A stretch of DNA of 64,000 bases from Bacteroides fluxus YIT 12057 (GCF_000195635.1 NZ_GL882697.1:34598-98597), one strand, 5' to 3'. Counted from the stretch's first letter, positions 33,312-42,207 are shown. Notes: generated by a model from the sequence alone, not told the origin. Numbers and translations: made by a program.

Positions 33312-33452
33312 CTAAAGGGTTGTGGCGTTAATGACTGGGTTATTTCCAAATGGCGGAATTGACCGGTCCGCCTGTTCTTCCCTGCCGGTATAGGCACATC
33401 CGCTTTCCGGTACGTATTCCGGAAAACCTTTCCAAGACTGGTATCTTTTCAT
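33312..33452 (-). CDS. Possible 46-aa leader gene
   Basis: A short open frame (MKRYQSWKGFPEYVPESGCA...) starts at 33452 and stops three bases before the ATG of the 538-aa protein. This spacing is typical of coupled genes. There is no recognisable domain. It may be a small leader protein or a chance frame. Confidence 0.35.
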   Translation of the reverse strand: MKRYQSWKGFPEYVPESGCAYTGREEQADRSIPPFGNNPVINATTL

Positions 33453-33621
33453 GATTCTTGATGGATTAAATTTGACATGACCGGCTCCTTGGAGCGCGGT
33501 ATTCCTGTTTCTTACATGCCCCGTCCTGTTTTTTGCCTTGTCCAAAGCAAGGCTTGGCGGAAAAAATACCGGAACGGAGTGAGGATGATTTTTTCCTGCC
33601 AACCAGCCCGCAAGGGCCGCC

Positions 33622-33652
33622 TTGCCTGCGACAAGGCAAAAAGCTATCTTTG
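33622..33652 (+). promoter_or_regulatory. Promoter for a possible small RNA
   Basis: A -33 TTG (33622-33624), a 20-base spacer and a -7 TATCTTTG (33645-33652) match the Bacteroidales consensus on the plus strand. No gene starts downstream: the first ATG at ~33678 is followed by a stop after three codons. Transcription would run into the hairpin at 33722-33751. A short RNA is possible. Confidence 0.45.
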
Positions 33653-33714
33653 CAGGGAAGAATCAGGAATATCTGCGGATGGATACTTGAAGAACTGCTG
33701 TCTGTTTGAGGGAA

Positions 33715-33751
33715 TAAAAAAACGGGAATAACCTTGGATGGCTACTCCCGT
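33715..33751 (-). terminator. Terminator of the integrase gene
   Basis: Hairpin arms ACGGGAATA (33722-33730) and TACTCCCGT (33743-33751), with one mismatch, are followed on the minus strand by a run of Ts (the A-run at 33715-33722). It lies 27 bases after the integrase stop. Confidence 0.72.
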
Positions 33752-33777
33752 TGTTGAGGTGAGGGTGGTTTTTACCG

Positions 33778-35010
33778 TTATGGATGGGTTGGCAATGCAA
33801 ATTTGTCCTGTAAGGTCTGCATTTCAAATGCGATAGTGGAATTCATGATTTTTGCATAGATTCGGGTGGTACGTATATCCGTATGCCCCAGCATCTTGGC
33901 AATGGACTCCAATGAAACCTTGTTCGCTATGGCCAAGGAAGCGAATGTATGGCGTGCGATATGTGTGGACAGTTTCTTCTTGATGTGACAGATGTCGGCT
34001 ATTTCTTTCAGGTACCCGTTCATGCGCTGGTTGGAAGGGACCGGCAGCAGGAATCCCCTTTCAGAGTAGCCCGGTCTCGACTTGTATTTTTCCAGAATCA
34101 GTCGGGGGATATCCAGAAGGGGGATGTCGCACATGTTGTCCGTTTTTTCCCTGGCCTTGCGGATCCACCAACGTCCGTCGTCAGCCTGCACGATGTGTTC
34201 AGCCTTCAGGTGCTTTACATCCGTAAAGGCGAGTCCGGTGAAAGAACAGAAGATGAAAATGTCCCGTACGGTTTGCAGACGCTCGATGTCGATGTCTTTG
34301 GCAATAATGCGGCGAAGTTCAGATTCATTCAGAAAGTCCCGGTTGGTCTTGGTCTGCTTGAAATGGATGTCGGCAAACGGGTCTTCATTGATCCACTTTT
34401 TCAGAATGGCGGTCTTGGTGATTTTTTTCAGGTTCTTCAGGTATTTGACCGTAGCATTTTGGGCACATCCCTTTTGGGTCTTGATGAAATGTTCGAATTT
34501 GGTGATGAACTCATAATTGATGGATTTGAGAGGAATGTCGGCGCAGTTGTACTGTTCGCGCATGAATTCCACCAGGTAACGGACCGTCCGTTCATAACGC
34601 AGTACCGTCCCTTTTGCATATTCCTTGTCCATCAGTTCCCGGTACTCCTGATTATGCTCATTGAATGTTTCAATCAGCATTTTGGGTGAGTCATACCCTC
34701 CATAGAAGATGTTCTTGATGGTTACGGCAGTAATGGGCTTGCCGTCCGCCTCCAGTTGTCGGTGTATTTGGAAAACCCTGTTTCTAACCGTTTCAAGATA
34801 GAGGTTGATTTCCTGGTGTTTCCTGTCCTTTCCGACAGCACATCCTTTCAAGTGGTTCCATTTGTCCGGTTCCACACTCCGTTTGACTTGTACTTCAGCG
34901 CGTTTGCTGTTCACTGTAATACGCATACAGATGGGTGCCTCTCCATTTTTTAGAAGCTTGGATTTCTTGATGAAGAACAGCACCGAAAATGAGTTGTTTT
35001 GCATGGCCAT
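33778..35010 (-). CDS. int: Tyrosine recombinase (ICE integrase)
   Basis: A 410-aa site-specific integrase. An arm-binding N-terminus (~1-100) and a SAM-like core-binding domain (~105-205, with YNCADIPLKSINYEF) lead to the catalytic domain. The catalytic H-x-x-R is in HIARHTFASLA, followed by LGHTDIRTTRIYAKI with the second His and the nucleophile Tyr. The first catalytic Arg, normally in TGLR, is missing: the sequence is FTGLAFTDVKHL, a change known in other Bacteroides integrases (IntDOT also lacks it). The gene reads away from tRNA-Lys and lies at the end of the element. It is expected to integrate and excise the ICE. Confidence 0.92.
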   Translation of the reverse strand: MAMQNNSFSVLFFIKKSKLLKNGEAPICMRITVNSKRAEVQVKRSVEPDKWNHLKGCAVGKDRKHQEINLYLETVRNRVFQIHRQLEADGKPITAVTIKNIFYGGYDSPKMLIETFNEHNQEYRELMDKEYAKGTVLRYERTVRYLVEFMREQYNCADIPLKSINYEFITKFEHFIKTQKGCAQNATVKYLKNLKKITKTAILKKWINEDPFADIHFKQTKTNRDFLNESELRRIIAKDIDIERLQTVRDIFIFCSFTGLAFTDVKHLKAEHIVQADDGRWWIRKAREKTDNMCDIPLLDIPRLILEKYKSRPGYSERGFLLPVPSNQRMNGYLKEIADICHIKKKLSTHIARHTFASLAIANKVSLESIAKMLGHTDIRTTRIYAKIMNSTIAFEMQTLQDKFALPTHP

Positions 35011-35097
35011 ACTCTTTGTTTTTGACGTTGTAAAATTACTGTTTTTAACGCGAGTTGGATTTATGCAAAATACAGATATTCAATGAAATAGAACCTA

Positions 35098-35150
35098 AAA
35101 AGGTGGACTTTTTTAGACCGGAAATCAAGTCCACCTTTTCGTCCACCTCG
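35098..35150. other. Attachment-region repeats at the ICE right end
   Basis: A 13-bp perfect inverted repeat (35098-35110 / 35127-35139, AAAAGGTGGACTT) is followed by a further direct copy of GTCCACCT at 35141-35148. In all there are one inverted and two direct copies of the octamer. They lie between the integrase gene and the tRNA-Lys 3' end, where arm-type integrase or excisionase sites are expected. The exact crossover site cannot be defined without the other end. Confidence 0.55.
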
Positions 35151-35190
35151 TAAATGCCGTAAAGTGCCTCAATTTGCCGTTTTGTAGAAA

Positions 35191-35227
35191 AGAAAAACCG
35201 CTGACAATGTTTGATTATCAGCGGTTT
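35191..35227 (-). terminator. Terminator downstream of tRNA-Lys
   Basis: Perfect 10-bp arms (35195-35204 AAACCGCTGA and 35218-35227) with a 13-base loop. On the minus strand the hairpin is followed by TTTTTC. It fits the terminator of the tRNA transcript or lies just inside the ICE. Confidence 0.65.
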
Positions 35228-35251
35228 ACGTTAAATTGCTTTTTGTTTGAG

Positions 35252-35324
35252 TGATCCGCTTGGGGCTCGAACCCAAGACCCCAACATTAAAAGTGTTGTG
35301 CTCTACCTGCTGAGCTAGCGAATC
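35252..35324 (-). tRNA. tRNA-Lys (UUU)
   Basis: A 73-base cloverleaf on the minus strand. The acceptor stem GATTCGC pairs with GCGGATC (one T-G), with discriminator A. The D arm is GCTC...GAGC, the anticodon stem CAACA/TGTTG carries the seven-base loop CTTTTAA (anticodon TTT), and the T arm is TTGGG-TTCGAGC-CCCAA. CCA is not encoded. Its 3' end faces the integrase gene, the usual arrangement when an element uses a tRNA 3' end as its attachment site. Confidence 0.95.
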
Positions 35325-35350
35325 AATCCTTTATTGCTGTTAAGCGGGTG

Positions 35351-35381
35351 CAAAGATAGAGAGTTTTTTATAAATAGCAAA
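35351..35381 (-). promoter_or_regulatory. Promoter of tRNA-Lys
   Basis: On the minus strand a TTTG (35378-35381) and a TATCTTTG (35351-35358) are separated by 19 bases, an excellent match to the Bacteroides housekeeping promoter. The tRNA begins ~26 bases downstream of the -7 element. Confidence 0.8.
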
Positions 35382-35400
35382 AGATTTTCGCTTTTTTTCT

Positions 35401-35408
35401 TATCTTTG
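35401..35408 (+). promoter_or_regulatory. -7 element of the ettA promoter
   Basis: TATCTTTG on the plus strand, ~100 bases before ettA, matches TAnnTTTG. No TTTG lies at the ideal upstream distance. It is divergent from the tRNA-Lys promoter. Confidence 0.6.
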
Positions 35409-35509
35409 CCCTCGATGAAAAGGAAAAGGAGAGCGTGTTCTTAGATGTTTGCTTTTACAAAAGGTTGGTAACGAATAATTTATAAATAATAACTCATAAT
35501 TGAAAAATA

Positions 35510-37207
35510 ATGGCAACAGTGGATGATAAGAAAATTATCTTTTCTATGGTAGGGCTGAATAAGACCATTCAGCAGAACAATAAGCAGGTGTTGAAGAACA
35601 TCTACCTCTCGTTCTTCTATGGAGCGAAGATCGGTATCATCGGTCTGAACGGTTCGGGTAAATCAACTCTGCTGAAGATTATCGCCGGATTGGATAAATC
35701 CTATCAGGGCGAAGTGGTGTTTTCACCGGGATATACTGTAGGATATCTTGCGCAAGAGCCCCACCTGGATCCTGCCAAGACCGTAAAAGAGGTTGTAATG
35801 GAAGGTGTGCAGCCTATTGTGGACGCCTTGGCAGAGTACGAAGAAATCAACCAGAAGTTTGGCTTGCCCGAATATTATGAAGACCAGGATAAGATGGATA
35901 AACTTTTTTCCCGGCAGGCCGAACTGCAGGATATCATCGATGCTACTGATGCCTGGAACCTCGACAGTAAATTGGAACGTGCAATGGATGCGTTGCGCTG
36001 TCCGCCCGAAGATCAGTCTGTAGAACATCTTTCCGGTGGTGAACGCCGTCGTGTGGCGCTTTGCAGGTTATTGCTACAGAAGCCTGACGTATTGTTGCTT
36101 GATGAGCCTACCAACCACCTTGATGCTGAATCAATCGACTGGCTGGAACAGCACTTGCAGCAATATGAAGGTACGGTGATTGCCGTGACGCACGACCGTT
36201 ACTTCCTTGACCATGTGGCAGGCTGGATTCTTGAATTGGACCGCGGTGAAGGTATTCCTTGGAAAGGCAATTATTCCAGCTGGTTGGAACAGAAGACCAA
36301 ACGTATGGAAATGGAGGAAAAGACTGCCAGCAAACGCCGCAAGACTTTGGAACGTGAGTTGGAATGGGTACGCATGGCACCCAAGGCTCGTCAGTCAAAA
36401 GGTAAGGCACGTTTGAACTCCTATGATAAATTATTGAATGAAGATGTAAAAGAGAAAGAAGAGAAGTTGGAAATCTTCATTCCCAATGGCCCTCGTTTAG
36501 GTAACAAGGTTATCGAAGCCAAGCATGTGGCAAAAGCTTTTGGTGATAAATTGCTTTTTGATGATCTTAACTTCATGCTTCCCCCGAATGGTATTGTGGG
36601 AATCATCGGTCCTAACGGTGCCGGTAAGACTACGCTTTTCCGTCTGATTATGGGTTTGGAACAGGCAGATAAAGGCGAGTTTGAAGTGGGGGAAACGGTA
36701 AAGGTGGCATACGTTGACCAACAGCATAAGGATATTGACCCTAACAAAACTGTGTATCAGGTAATCTCCGGTGGAGCGGATTTGATTCGTATGGGTGGAC
36801 GCGACATCAATGCCCGTGCTTATCTGTCACGTTTCAATTTCTCCGGTGCTGACCAGGAAAAACTTTGCGGAGTGCTTTCTGGAGGTGAACGTAACCGTTT
36901 GCATTTGGCACTGTGCTTGAAAGAAGAAGGCAATGTATTGCTTCTTGATGAGCCGACCAATGATATTGACGTAAATACACTTCGTGCTCTTGAAGAAGGT
37001 CTGGATGATTTTGCCGGATGTGCTGTAGTCATCAGCCATGACCGTTGGTTCCTCGACCGTATCTGTACACACATATTAGCCTTCGAAGGGGATTCGAACG
37101 TATTCTTTTTTGAGGGTTCATATTCCGAATATGAGGAAAATAAACAGAAACGCCTGGGTAAGGAGGAACCTACCCGCGTACGTTATAGAAAGCTCATGAA
37201 TGATTGA
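35510..37207 (+). CDS. ettA: EttA, ABC-F energy-dependent translational throttle protein
   Basis: A 565-aa soluble protein with two ABC ATPase cassettes. The first has Walker A GLNGSGKST, signature LSGGERRRVA and Walker B LLLDEPTNHLD. The second has GPNGAGKTT, LSGGERNRLH and LLLDEPTNDID. There are no membrane segments. A charged linker with an EttA-type arm and the length point to EttA rather than other ABC-F members. EttA binds the ribosomal E site and controls early elongation according to the ADP/ATP ratio. It is a single gene with its own terminator. Confidence 0.93.
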   Translation: MATVDDKKIIFSMVGLNKTIQQNNKQVLKNIYLSFFYGAKIGIIGLNGSGKSTLLKIIAGLDKSYQGEVVFSPGYTVGYLAQEPHLDPAKTVKEVVMEGVQPIVDALAEYEEINQKFGLPEYYEDQDKMDKLFSRQAELQDIIDATDAWNLDSKLERAMDALRCPPEDQSVEHLSGGERRRVALCRLLLQKPDVLLLDEPTNHLDAESIDWLEQHLQQYEGTVIAVTHDRYFLDHVAGWILELDRGEGIPWKGNYSSWLEQKTKRMEMEEKTASKRRKTLERELEWVRMAPKARQSKGKARLNSYDKLLNEDVKEKEEKLEIFIPNGPRLGNKVIEAKHVAKAFGDKLLFDDLNFMLPPNGIVGIIGPNGAGKTTLFRLIMGLEQADKGEFEVGETVKVAYVDQQHKDIDPNKTVYQVISGGADLIRMGGRDINARAYLSRFNFSGADQEKLCGVLSGGERNRLHLALCLKEEGNVLLLDEPTNDIDVNTLRALEEGLDDFAGCAVVISHDRWFLDRICTHILAFEGDSNVFFFEGSYSEYEENKQKRLGKEEPTRVRYRKLMND

Positions 37208-37255
37208 TTTCTATTAAAGATTGAAAGAATATTTATATACTTGTTTACAAAATGA

Positions 37256-37286
37256 AAGCTCCGCATTTACCTGCGGAGCTTTTTTG
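37256..37286 (+). terminator. Terminator of ettA
   Basis: The arms AAGCTCCGC (37256-37264) and GCGGAGCTT (37273-37281) are followed by further Ts: a typical intrinsic terminator, 49 bases after the stop. Confidence 0.88.
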
Positions 37287-37364
37287 TTTAAAAATGTTTC
37301 AAAAAAGCTTTATTACCTTGAAATTTTGTAGCATTATTGTAACATGAATATTGTTTTAATTAAT

Positions 37365-37372
37365 TATATTTG
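37365..37372 (+). promoter_or_regulatory. -7 element upstream of the TonB receptor operon
   Basis: TATATTTG fits TAnnTTTG, ~59 bases before the start codon, in a very AT-rich upstream region. No well-placed TTTG is apparent upstream. Confidence 0.5.
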
Positions 37373-37430
37373 CGACTTAAAACATAAATTAATGTTTAAT
37401 TAACACTATCTATTAACAAAAAACAGAATT

Positions 37431-40163
37431 ATGAGAAAACATCTAATTCATTTCCTGTTAGTTGCATTGCTGTCGGTATTTAGTGCCGCTACTTATGCTC
37501 AGACTACAGTGAGAGGTCAGCTTGTTGATTCAGAAACAGGTGAACCGTTAGTGGGTGCTGCCGTCATGGTGGAAGGTACTTCACAAGGATCGGTGACCGA
37601 CATTGATGGCTATTTCAAGCAAAGCGTTGCTTCGGATGCTACTTTATTATTTAGGTATGTGGGGTATAAAGACCTCAAAAAGAAGATTACACAGAAGGGT
37701 GCTTCTGTAGAATTAGGAGTGGTTAAAATGGAGCTTGATGCTGTAATGTTGAATGACGTTGTTGTTACTTCTTCAGTAGCTGTAGCCCGTAAAACCCCAG
37801 TGGCGTTGTCAACTGTAGATCCGGTATATATTGAGGAAAGATTAGGAACGAAAGAATTTCCAGAAGTGTTAAAATCTACTCCGGGTATTTATGCTACCAA
37901 ACAGGGTGGTGGTTTTGGAGATTCTCGTATTAATATGCGTGGGTTTGAAACGGAAAATATTGCAGTAATGATTAATGGAGTCCCAATGAATGATATGGAG
38001 TGGGGTGGTGTGTACTGGTCTAATTGGGCAGGTTTGTCTGATGTGACACGTAGTATGCAAACTCAACGTGGTTTGGGTGCTTCCAAAGTATCGGCTCCTT
38101 CTGTTGGAGGTTCTATTAATATTGTAACAAATTCAGTAGAGGCAAAGAAAGGTGGCTCTATATCTTACGCAATGGGTAATGATGGGTATAACAAAATATT
38201 GTTTAACGTATCTACCGGTATGAGCAAATCTGGTTGGGCTTTGACATTGTTAGGGGCTAAAACTTGGGCAGATGGGTATATTCAAGGAACTGAATATGAA
38301 GCGTATAACTGGTTTGTTAATATTGCAAAACGTATTAATGACAACCACCAACTTTCGTTTACAGCTTTTGGTGCGCCTCAATGGCATAATAAGCGTGACA
38401 ATAATGGTATGAAAATATCAGAATGGCAGACTTTGGCTCAGCGTTATATGAATGGTGAAAGCCCTTACAGATATAATCCGACATATGGTCATGGTATTAA
38501 TGGAGAACGCAAGACGGCTGATTATAACTCATATCATAAACCTCAGTTGTCGTTGAATCACTTGTGGCAGATTAATACTAGATCTTCACTTAGTACTTCT
38601 ATTTATGCTTCTATTGGTAACGGTTATGGCTATAGCGGTCAAGGCTTGTCTTCGGAAGATAGATACAAATGGTATGGTACTTCTTCAGATGGTATGCTGA
38701 ACACTTATTTCCGTAATGATGATGGCACATTTGCTTATGACCAGATATACGATTATAATAAAGAAAGTGAAAATGGTTCTAAAATGGCTATGTCTAAATC
38801 ATATAATAAACATCAATGGTATGGATTGCTCTCTACCTATACTACCAAACTTGGTGAATTTGTAGATTTATACGGAGGTGTTGATTTCCGCTATTATAAA
38901 GGCGTTCATACTAATGAACTTACTGATTTATATGGAGGAGAGTTCTTTATAGATTCGTCTTCACGTCAAGGAGTGCTCGTTGCCAATAATGCAGCGGCTG
39001 CCGATCCAACTTTTGTAAATAAGAAATTAAAGGTGGGTGACGTCGTTTATCGTGACTATGATGGATATACTTTACAAGAAGGCATGTTTGGACAGGCCGA
39101 ATATAACCGTGATAAATTGAGCGCTTTTGTTGCTGGTTCTGTTTCCAATACAGGATATTGGCGTTATGACCGCTTCTATTATGATGCGGAACATGCAAAA
39201 TCTAAGACTGTTAACTTTATCGGATGGACTGCCAAAGGAGGATTGAATTATAACCTGACAGAAAATCATAATGTGTTTGCTAATGTAGGTTATATCAGCC
39301 GTGCTCCGTTCTTCTCCGGTGGAGCTTTCCTTCAATCTACTACAAGCAACCTTACTAATCCTGATGCTGTAAATGAGAAAATTTTCTCTGCAGAATTAGG
39401 ATATGGTTTCCGTTCTAAATATTTGACTGCCAATTTGAACTTGTACCATACAAAATGGATGAACAAGACGATGAGCCGTGGTATTGACTTGAAGAATAAT
39501 GGTGTGTTTGTTGACCGTGTCAGCATCAATATGTCAGGTTTGGATGCTATCCATCAAGGTATTGAATTGGATTTTGTTGCTAAACCTTTGAACTGGCTGG
39601 ATGTACGTGGTATGTTGTCTATTGGTAATTGGCGTTGGGACTGTACTGCTAAAGGCTATTTTTATGATTCAGCAGGTCAGCCAGTAAAGAGTTGGACAAA
39701 TTCAGGTGAAATAACTCATGCTTCTGGAATTCAAGCTGAGGATCATGCGTCTGCTACTATTAAGCTGGATGGAACTAAAGTTGGTAATTCTGCACAGACT
39801 ACTGCTGCTTTGGGGCTTAATGCCAGGGTTGCAAAAGGCTTCCGAGTAAGTCTGGATTGGAACTATTTCGGTCGTAATTATGCAGAATGGTCATTAAGTT
39901 CCAATGATTTGAGCGCTAACGCTGAAATTACTCGTAAAGATCCATGGCGTATTCCCTCTTCAAATGTATTTGATTTGAGTGCAAGTTATCGTTTTAACAT
40001 TGGTAAGATAAACGCTACGCTTTATGGTAATGTAGATAACCTGTTTAATCAGTTGTATATCACAGATGCCAAAGATTCACAGAATTCTGGTAACTGGGAA
40101 GATGTTTCCGTACTTTATTCTTGGGGACGTACTTATTCAGTAAGACTTAAAATCAATTTCTAA
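37431..40163 (+). CDS. TonB-dependent outer-membrane receptor (nutrient uptake)
   Basis: A 910-aa receptor. It has a signal peptide (LLVALLSVFSAATYAQ), then a carboxypeptidase-regulatory-like domain (~25-105: GQLVDSETGEPLVGAAVMVE). The plug (~120-235) contains RINMRGFETENIAVMINGVP and ends in SVGGSINIVT, and a beta-barrel follows to the C-terminal aromatic VRLKINF. No SusD gene follows; a different lipoprotein and a secreted nuclease do. The substrate could therefore be nucleic-acid fragments (inference). Its own -7 promoter element lies 59 bases upstream. Confidence 0.9.
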   Translation: MRKHLIHFLLVALLSVFSAATYAQTTVRGQLVDSETGEPLVGAAVMVEGTSQGSVTDIDGYFKQSVASDATLLFRYVGYKDLKKKITQKGASVELGVVKMELDAVMLNDVVVTSSVAVARKTPVALSTVDPVYIEERLGTKEFPEVLKSTPGIYATKQGGGFGDSRINMRGFETENIAVMINGVPMNDMEWGGVYWSNWAGLSDVTRSMQTQRGLGASKVSAPSVGGSINIVTNSVEAKKGGSISYAMGNDGYNKILFNVSTGMSKSGWALTLLGAKTWADGYIQGTEYEAYNWFVNIAKRINDNHQLSFTAFGAPQWHNKRDNNGMKISEWQTLAQRYMNGESPYRYNPTYGHGINGERKTADYNSYHKPQLSLNHLWQINTRSSLSTSIYASIGNGYGYSGQGLSSEDRYKWYGTSSDGMLNTYFRNDDGTFAYDQIYDYNKESENGSKMAMSKSYNKHQWYGLLSTYTTKLGEFVDLYGGVDFRYYKGVHTNELTDLYGGEFFIDSSSRQGVLVANNAAAADPTFVNKKLKVGDVVYRDYDGYTLQEGMFGQAEYNRDKLSAFVAGSVSNTGYWRYDRFYYDAEHAKSKTVNFIGWTAKGGLNYNLTENHNVFANVGYISRAPFFSGGAFLQSTTSNLTNPDAVNEKIFSAELGYGFRSKYLTANLNLYHTKWMNKTMSRGIDLKNNGVFVDRVSINMSGLDAIHQGIELDFVAKPLNWLDVRGMLSIGNWRWDCTAKGYFYDSAGQPVKSWTNSGEITHASGIQAEDHASATIKLDGTKVGNSAQTTAALGLNARVAKGFRVSLDWNYFGRNYAEWSLSSNDLSANAEITRKDPWRIPSSNVFDLSASYRFNIGKINATLYGNVDNLFNQLYITDAKDSQNSGNWEDVSVLYSWGRTYSVRLKINF

Positions 40164-40172
40164 CTCTTAACG

Positions 40173-42131
40173 TTGAAGAAGATTATGAAAAGAAAATATA
40201 TATTCCCGTTAATGGCATCTGTATTATTGCTAGGTGCTTGTGACTACATCGAAGACGATTTTGAGGGGAGTGAGAAGTTTGACCGTCCTACCTATGTGTT
40301 CAAGAAAGATTATACGTTGACTGAGGCGGATTATACTCAAATTGGCGGATATAAAGCTAAAGATGTTCTCTCTTATTTGGGTAAAGAGTTTAATAATGAA
40401 GAAGAGGAGAAGGCCTACTTGAACGAAGTGGCTGCTGGGTTGTCTGCTGCTAAGACTGAAAATGCTTTGGCTGACCGTGCCTCTGATATTATTTCGCTTT
40501 TCTTGAGTAAAACTTGGTATTCTGCAGACAATGGCTCTTCTGTAAAAGTGACTTACAACAAGAAGGCAGCTACTACTGATATGGAGAAGGCCATTAATGC
40601 AGCTTCTATCTATAAAGTAAGTAATGCGGATTATGAGCAGGCTTGGGGAGCTGCTTTTAATTTCTTTACTCCTATAGAAAGTGCATCAAAACATGTGCCG
40701 GGATTCCTTAAAGCTGCATATACTGATGCCGCCGAAGGCGATATGGTGTTAGTGGATTATAACTATTCAACTGAAGAGCCTATCGGAAGTGCATCGGCTA
40801 TCAATGAGACTTTTGAAGGATTATGGGATGCTACTGTAAGTTCTGCCGCCATTGATGGTTGGGCTAATATAACGACTAAGGGAACATACTCATGGCAAGG
40901 ACGTATTTATAATGGCAACAATTACTTGCAACAAAGTGCTTATAAGCATGATGGTGAGTTGGAAACTTATATGATTACTCCGGAATTGAATATCGCTCAA
41001 GGTATGCATCTAACTTTTGATGCTTGCTACGGCAATTATGTAGAGAAAGGAGGACGCCTTACTTTGCTTTATACGGAAAACTTGGAGAGTGATACCAAAG
41101 AAGCAGTGGGAGCTGCTACATGGGTGGATATTACATCTGCTGTGAACATACCTGTACCTACAGGAACGTATGGCGTTTTGGATAATGTATGTGACTATGA
41201 TCTTTCTGCTTTGGCGGGAAAAAAAATAAGAATTGCTTTCCGTTATAACGGTGATGGTGCTTCTGGTGCAACAACGACTATACAGCTTGATAATGTGGTT
41301 GTGAAATCAGCAGCTAGTGGCGAGGCTGATAATAAATATGAAGCTATGGCAGGCCTGTTCCGCTTTGACGGTTCTGATTGGAAGGCATTTACGGATGCAG
41401 TCGTTCTGAATTTGGCAGATTACAAGGCTATGGGAGGTAAGTATGATAACTTTAGTTCATCGATGCTTCCTGCTGATTATTTGCCTGCTTATTTGAAAAC
41501 GAATTATCCATATGCACAGGAAGATGCGAAATATACTGTGGTTTATAAGTATTATGATGGTAAAAATACATCTGTAAATTGTAGTTCTTACAGTTATATG
41601 TCTGGTAATTGGCATTCGGCAGCTGTAGAAGTGGTTACAGATCAATTTGTTTTGAGTAATGGAAAATGGAACTTTGATCCGAGTACGGTGATTACCTTAC
41701 CTGTTGAAAAAGGCAATGAAGAGGTTTCAACTTTCTATCAGACAATAACTGATTGGGTGAAAGAAAATTATCCTAAGTATGTGACCGGATATGGCAATAA
41801 TGACTATTATTACGGAGGTTCGGCTTATCAGAATAATTTTGATTTCCGTTTAAGTGCATGGAAAGGGCAAGGTACTTACAATGATGTTTCCGATGAAGAG
41901 TTGAAGGCCTTAATGTGGAAACGTTTACCCGAGTCGTTTATACATGCTTTGGAGACACTCTATTCTTCGGTGGCTCCAATAGAGGGCATTGATGTGATTT
42001 ATACCATTAATTTTGGTATTTATGCAGCTGATGGCGTGACAACTAACACTACTACTTGGACTATTCAGTATAAAGTAATAGAAAAGGGTAAATTTGAGTA
42101 TGTGGCTGAGTCTTTAAAAGAAGTGAAATAA
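40173..42131 (+). CDS. Surface lipoprotein with a choice-of-anchor J-like domain
   Basis: A 652-aa lipoprotein with a lipobox in ASVLLLGACDYIEDD. Residues ~10-200 are helical and probably intracomplex. The middle (~215-385) has the pattern of a choice-of-anchor J / jelly-roll binding domain (INETFEGLWDATVSSAAIDG, EDRIAFRYNGDGASGATTTIQ-like strands). The C-terminal part is beta-rich with many Tyr. It starts nine bases after the receptor stop, so it is in its operon, where SusD would be expected. A terminator follows. It may capture the polymer for the receptor. Confidence 0.78.
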   Translation: MKKIMKRKYIFPLMASVLLLGACDYIEDDFEGSEKFDRPTYVFKKDYTLTEADYTQIGGYKAKDVLSYLGKEFNNEEEEKAYLNEVAAGLSAAKTENALADRASDIISLFLSKTWYSADNGSSVKVTYNKKAATTDMEKAINAASIYKVSNADYEQAWGAAFNFFTPIESASKHVPGFLKAAYTDAAEGDMVLVDYNYSTEEPIGSASAINETFEGLWDATVSSAAIDGWANITTKGTYSWQGRIYNGNNYLQQSAYKHDGELETYMITPELNIAQGMHLTFDACYGNYVEKGGRLTLLYTENLESDTKEAVGAATWVDITSAVNIPVPTGTYGVLDNVCDYDLSALAGKKIRIAFRYNGDGASGATTTIQLDNVVVKSAASGEADNKYEAMAGLFRFDGSDWKAFTDAVVLNLADYKAMGGKYDNFSSSMLPADYLPAYLKTNYPYAQEDAKYTVVYKYYDGKNTSVNCSSYSYMSGNWHSAAVEVVTDQFVLSNGKWNFDPSTVITLPVEKGNEEVSTFYQTITDWVKENYPKYVTGYGNNDYYYGGSAYQNNFDFRLSAWKGQGTYNDVSDEELKALMWKRLPESFIHALETLYSSVAPIEGIDVIYTINFGIYAADGVTTNTTTWTIQYKVIEKGKFEYVAESLKEVK

Positions 42132-42152
42132 TCTTTTTATAGTATGAGTTGA

Positions 42153-42189
42153 GAAAGTGTGTCCCTTGAATGGCACACTTTCTTTTTTT
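42153..42189 (+). terminator. Terminator between the lipoprotein and nuclease genes
   Basis: Perfect 9-bp arms (GAAAGTGTG 42153-42161 / CACACTTTC 42174-42182) followed by seven Ts. The nuclease gene therefore may depend on read-through or a promoter hidden in the short gap that follows. Confidence 0.88.
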
Positions 42190-42207
42190 AAATAAACAGA
42201 ATTAGCG

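Noticed and set aside
31689..33362. 557-aa plus-strand open frame opposite the Cys-cluster gene.
   Set aside because: It is hydrophobic and has no domain, and the minus-strand gene fits the operon spacing. It is an antisense shadow, although that minus-strand product is itself unknown.
33477..33731. 84-aa plus-strand open frame near the integrase.
   Set aside because: It runs through a promoter and into a terminator hairpin, has no start signal and a Cys/Lys-rich random composition.
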